From Ophiosphaerella korrae (Eukaryota > Ascomycota > Dothideomycetes > Pleosporales > Phaeosphaeriaceae), in assembly GCA_028456385.1 (NCBI GenBank), contig JALNQF010000138.1, positions 55,083 to 119,082 on the forward strand: a stretch of 64,000 nucleotides of DNA, read 5' to 3'. Both the position numbers and the translations under genes were made by a program. The notes beneath the pieces are model-generated. The model did not search any database, was not told the origin of the DNA, and saw nothing but the letters and a program-made list of their open reading frames with translations. Below are positions 61,050 through 64,000 of this stretch, piece by piece. Every line of letters begins with the position of its first letter. Position 1 is the first letter of the stretch.

Positions 61050-61509
61050 TATTATAGGCCTCCTATTATTAACTATAAGTACTTATCTTAAAAGTTAGTA
61101 GATTAGGAGATAATAACAAAAGTTTATATTATAATCTATAATAGACTATAAATAATAGAAGATATTTTATAACTATCTTGTATTAGTATTCTATAGTTAA
61201 AGGATTAAATTACTAATAGTATTCTAATAATATCTATTATATTAACTATATACTTATACTAATCTATTTATATAATACTATAGATTACTACTAATCTATT
61301 TATATATAACTATAGATTACCTTTAATCTATTTATATATTATTATAGATTACTTTAATCTATTTGTACGTAACTATAGATTACTACTACGTGTCCTAGTT
61401 ATAAGTAATATCCTAATTAAGGTTATTACCCTACTCGTCCTATGCTTTGTTAGTAACTAAGTTAAGACTAATTAGTTCTATCTCGATTTCTCTTGTTACT
61501 CCTATAATA
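61050..61509 (-). repeat. 5' LTR (right) of the gypsy element
   Basis: It aligns over its full 460 bp with the left LTR, differing mostly by C/T and G/A changes. The same four AATCTAT...ATAGATT repeats are at about 61,258-61,383. Confidence 0.87.
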
Positions 61510-61514
61510 CTATT

Positions 61515-63441
61515 ACTAGTAGGTCTAGGTTATATATTCTAATAACTAGGTTTTCTATAAACTATTACTTAATTTAGTTAAATACTTTATTATATTCTCA
61601 AGTCTATTTAAATAGTATATCTTTTTTTATAAGTTTTATAAGTAGTTTAATAATTTTAAACTATCTTACTATTAGTTTTCTATAAAAGTTTACTAGCCTA
61701 TAAAACTACTATACTTTTTATAGGTTTTTTAGTATTAGCTATTCTTAGATTACTTTAATCTTATTTAAGTTAATCTTTATCTTTCTTAGTTTAATAATAA
61801 ATCTAAAGAAGTCTATTTCTTTTATATAGAACTTATATTTTTTTATTTTAAGAAATATCTTATTTTTTACTAGTCTTTCTAAGACTTTATATATATACTA
61901 TATATATTCTTCTTCTATTTCTAAAAATATAAAGATATTTATTATAAGTATAATAAGAGAAATCGAGATAGAACTAATTAATCCTAACTTAGATGCTAAC
62001 GAAGTATAGGACGAGTAAGGTAACAACCTTAATTAGGAGACTACCTATAACTAGGATACGTAGTAGTAATCTGTAATTACGTGCGAATAGATTAAGGTAA
62101 TCTATAATAACGTATAAATAAATTAGAGTAATCTATAGTTACGTGTAAATAGATTAGTAGTAATCTATAACGTTGTATAAATAGATTAAGACAAGTATAT
62201 AGTTAATAGTAATACGTATTATTAGGATAGTATTAGTAATCTAATCCTTTAACTATAAAACGCTAATACAAGATAGTTATAAAATATCTTCTATTGTTTA
62301 TAGTTATTGTAGATTACTATATAAGTTTTTAATATTAACTTATAATCTACTAATAACTCTTAGGTACTAAGAAGTTAACCCTAGTAACTAACCTATTATA
62401 ATATTACCTAGGTATATAAATATAAATACGTCTAGGTATTCTCTTAAGACTATATTAATTCTTTCTTAGAATACTACTAGTATATTTATTAATCTAAAGA
62501 GTATAACTATATATTTATATAGTCTATATTACGTTTTAAACGCTATTTTCTATTTATTACCTTTTTTAATTCTAATCTAATAGTAGGCGTTCTAGATATC
62601 TAGTTTAGTAAAGATTTAGGCTTTTTATAGTCTATCTTGTATTTCGTCTATATATAGTAAAGGATATTAGTCTTTACTTATAATTACGTTTATCTTTCTA
62701 AAATCTATATAGAGTTTTTTTATCTTTTATCTCTTTTTTATCTATAAAGATAAGTCTATATACTACTAAAGATTAGGATTCTTATATCTATCTCTTTTTT
62801 ATTACGTTTTAGATAAACGTTTATTTAATCTTAGATTCTTCTTTAGTTTTTTAATATACTAGGCTTTATCTTACGTCTTTTCTTTCTTCTAAGTTTATTA
62901 CTAAATCCTATAGCTAATATTCTAGAAGGTATTAATTAGGTTTAATAAGTTATTTATCTTATTTTTTATATTCTTCTAGGAATTCTCTTTTATATATAGT
63001 TATATTAGCTTTTAATATATCTCTCTTAGAGTATCTAATTTTCTCTATTCTCTAATTAATACTTAGGTTAGTTATTTATAACTATAGTATACCTAATATT
63101 ATTTCTTATTTATTGTTAATTATTATTATATCTATAACTATATTCTTAATTTCTAGTCCTTCTATTTTTAATATAGAGAGTACTATCTTAAACCTAATAA
63201 GTTCTTAAAATAGCTTTCCTTTAATTATACTTAATTATTAAAGGTATTTCTTTATTATATAAGTTATTTTTTAACTTTCTACAAATTTCTTTAATATAAA
63301 GTTTCTTGTAGCTCTACTATTAATTATTAGTTATACTCTTTTCTTTTAGTATATACTTATTTTTATAATATATAGGCTTCTTATACCTTCTAGCTTTTTT
63401 TACTTAGGTTTTTCTTTAAATTCTCTACCTTTTTAGAGCTA
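61515..63441 (-). mobile_element. truncated second copy of the gypsy pol region, split by a solo LTR
   Basis: Sequence from 61,515 to 61,934 matches about 57,455-57,870 of the full element. After the inserted LTR the match resumes at about 62,406 (equivalent to about 57,880) and runs to about 63,441 (about 58,870). It includes another reverse transcriptase remnant on the minus strand. Both ends of the element are missing. Confidence 0.82.
61940..62400 (+). mobile_element. solo LTR, inverted, with 5-bp target duplication
   Basis: This is a 461-bp reverse-complement copy of the LTRs of the full element. It is flanked by ATATT on both sides (61935-61939 and 62401-62405), the 5-bp duplication typical of gypsy integration. 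It interrupts the pol fragment exactly, so it inserted later and then lost its internal part by LTR recombination. It keeps more C and G (for example ACGTGCGAATAG) than the surrounding sequence. Confidence 0.88.
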
Positions 63442-63934
63442 TTATATTACAAGATATAAGCTTAAGAATAAGTAGGAAATAATTATTAATTAAAGAGCTA
63501 TCTAAGCTAAGCTACTTATATATAGTAGAGTAGCTTAAATAGCTTATATAGCTTACTTACTACTATAGGCTTACTTAAATTATATAGAGTAGAGCTCTAA
63601 CTTATAATATACTTCTTAGGTAAGCTATATAGTAGAGCTATTTAATAAGTATTATAGTAGTTATCTAAACTTAGTTAAAAATAACTTTACTTATAATTCT
63701 ATTTATTTTAGGCTTATATATAGGTGCTAAGCGCTTATATACTATACGTAGTATATTTAGAGTTTTTTTAGCTTTATAAACTCTTTAGTAACTATTATTA
63801 TAGCTATTATAAGTTACTATTTTTAAAGCTTTTAAAGCTTACTTTTTATATTAGTAATTATTATACTAACTTATTCTTATAGAGTAAAGCTAAGAAAGCT
63901 ACTTATACTTATATATCTTACTCTTATACTACTT
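63442..63934. other. AT-rich tract, unidentified
   Basis: AT-rich sequence rich in TAGAG/CTTA words. I see no match to the gypsy element and no coding remnant. Confidence 0.5.
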
Positions 63935-63940
63935 CTAAAG

Positions 63941-64000
<60 letters not shown>
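63935..64000. repeat. (CTA)n trinucleotide repeat reaching the window end
   Basis: About 20 uninterrupted CTA units run to the last base, so the true length is unknown. Confidence 0.9.

Larger units (their letters stand above)
54471..61509 (-). mobile_element. RIP-degraded Ty3/gypsy LTR retrotransposon
   Basis: A 7,039-bp element between two 460-bp LTRs. On the minus strand, in 5' to 3' order: a gag zinc-knuckle remnant near 60,070-60,000 (YSKKGYYVKDY, cysteines lost); reverse transcriptase near 57,900-57,700 with YLDNILIF where YLDDILIF is expected, then ENKLFLKIRKYKFYIKEIDF; and an integrase core near 56,620-56,520 (DFITKLPKSKN, ILIIVDKLIKYF). The order gag-RT-integrase identifies the Ty3/gypsy type. 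A purine tract, AGAGGGGGAGATAG, at 54,931-54,944 (minus-strand reading) lies directly upstream of the left LTR, confirming orientation. Every frame is full of stops, so it is inactive. The 5-bp flanks (54466-54470 and 61510-61514) do not match, so no target duplication is visible. Confidence 0.88.

Noticed and set aside
54466..61514. Target-site duplication around the full gypsy element
   Set aside because: The flanking pentamers TATAT and CTATT do not match, even allowing for RIP transitions.

Overview
The window is nuclear DNA of a filamentous ascomycete, most likely a dothideomycete close to the Pleosporales (inferred). Its genes carry short introns of about 45-70 nt with GT..AG ends and CTAAC-like branch sites. 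It has Zn2Cys6, bZIP and HET-domain proteins, and one end is AT-rich sequence full of decayed retrotransposon, as expected after repeat-induced point mutation (RIP). I rebuilt the gene models by hand from splice signals and reading frame; every multi-exon model given as intact sums to a whole number of codons.

Positions 1-3555 hold no gene I can support, only short tandem repeats. From 3556 to about 27.5 kb lies a gene-dense, mostly housekeeping block: an intracellular GH1 beta-glucosidase (-), a Gig2-like/DUF1479 dioxygenase (+), a peroxisomal D-amino-acid oxidase (-), a Zn2Cys6 regulator (-) divergent from L-rhamnonate dehydratase (+), UDP-GlcNAc pyrophosphorylase (+), a seven-knuckle CCHC protein (+), the meiotic recombinase DMC1 (+), an enoyl-CoA hydratase-family protein (+), the TFIIA large subunit (-) and an AP-1-like bZIP factor (-).

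From about 28 to 47 kb the region is more accessory: a broken PAF-acetylhydrolase-like pseudogene (-), SLX9 (-), a seven-helix membrane protein (+), a HET-domain protein (-), a 2.3-kb gene-free gap, and then a divergent pair. That pair is a fatty acid synthase alpha subunit without its phosphopantetheinyl transferase domain (-) and a class IV branched-chain aminotransferase (+). This pairing is known from cyclic-tetrapeptide clusters such as HC-toxin and apicidin, where a dedicated FAS and an aminotransferase are thought to build a 2-amino-decanoic acid residue. No peptide synthetase or FAS beta subunit is in the window.

At 47.65-51.6 kb is a HET-NACHT-WD40 (HET-E/HET-D type) gene whose two halves are in different frames. 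Just 5' of it, composition drops abruptly to very AT-rich DNA that runs to the window end. This tract contains a 7.04-kb Ty3/gypsy element on the minus strand with two 460-bp LTRs, a truncated second pol copy, and an inverted solo LTR with a 5-bp target duplication inside that copy. It ends in a (CTA)n run.
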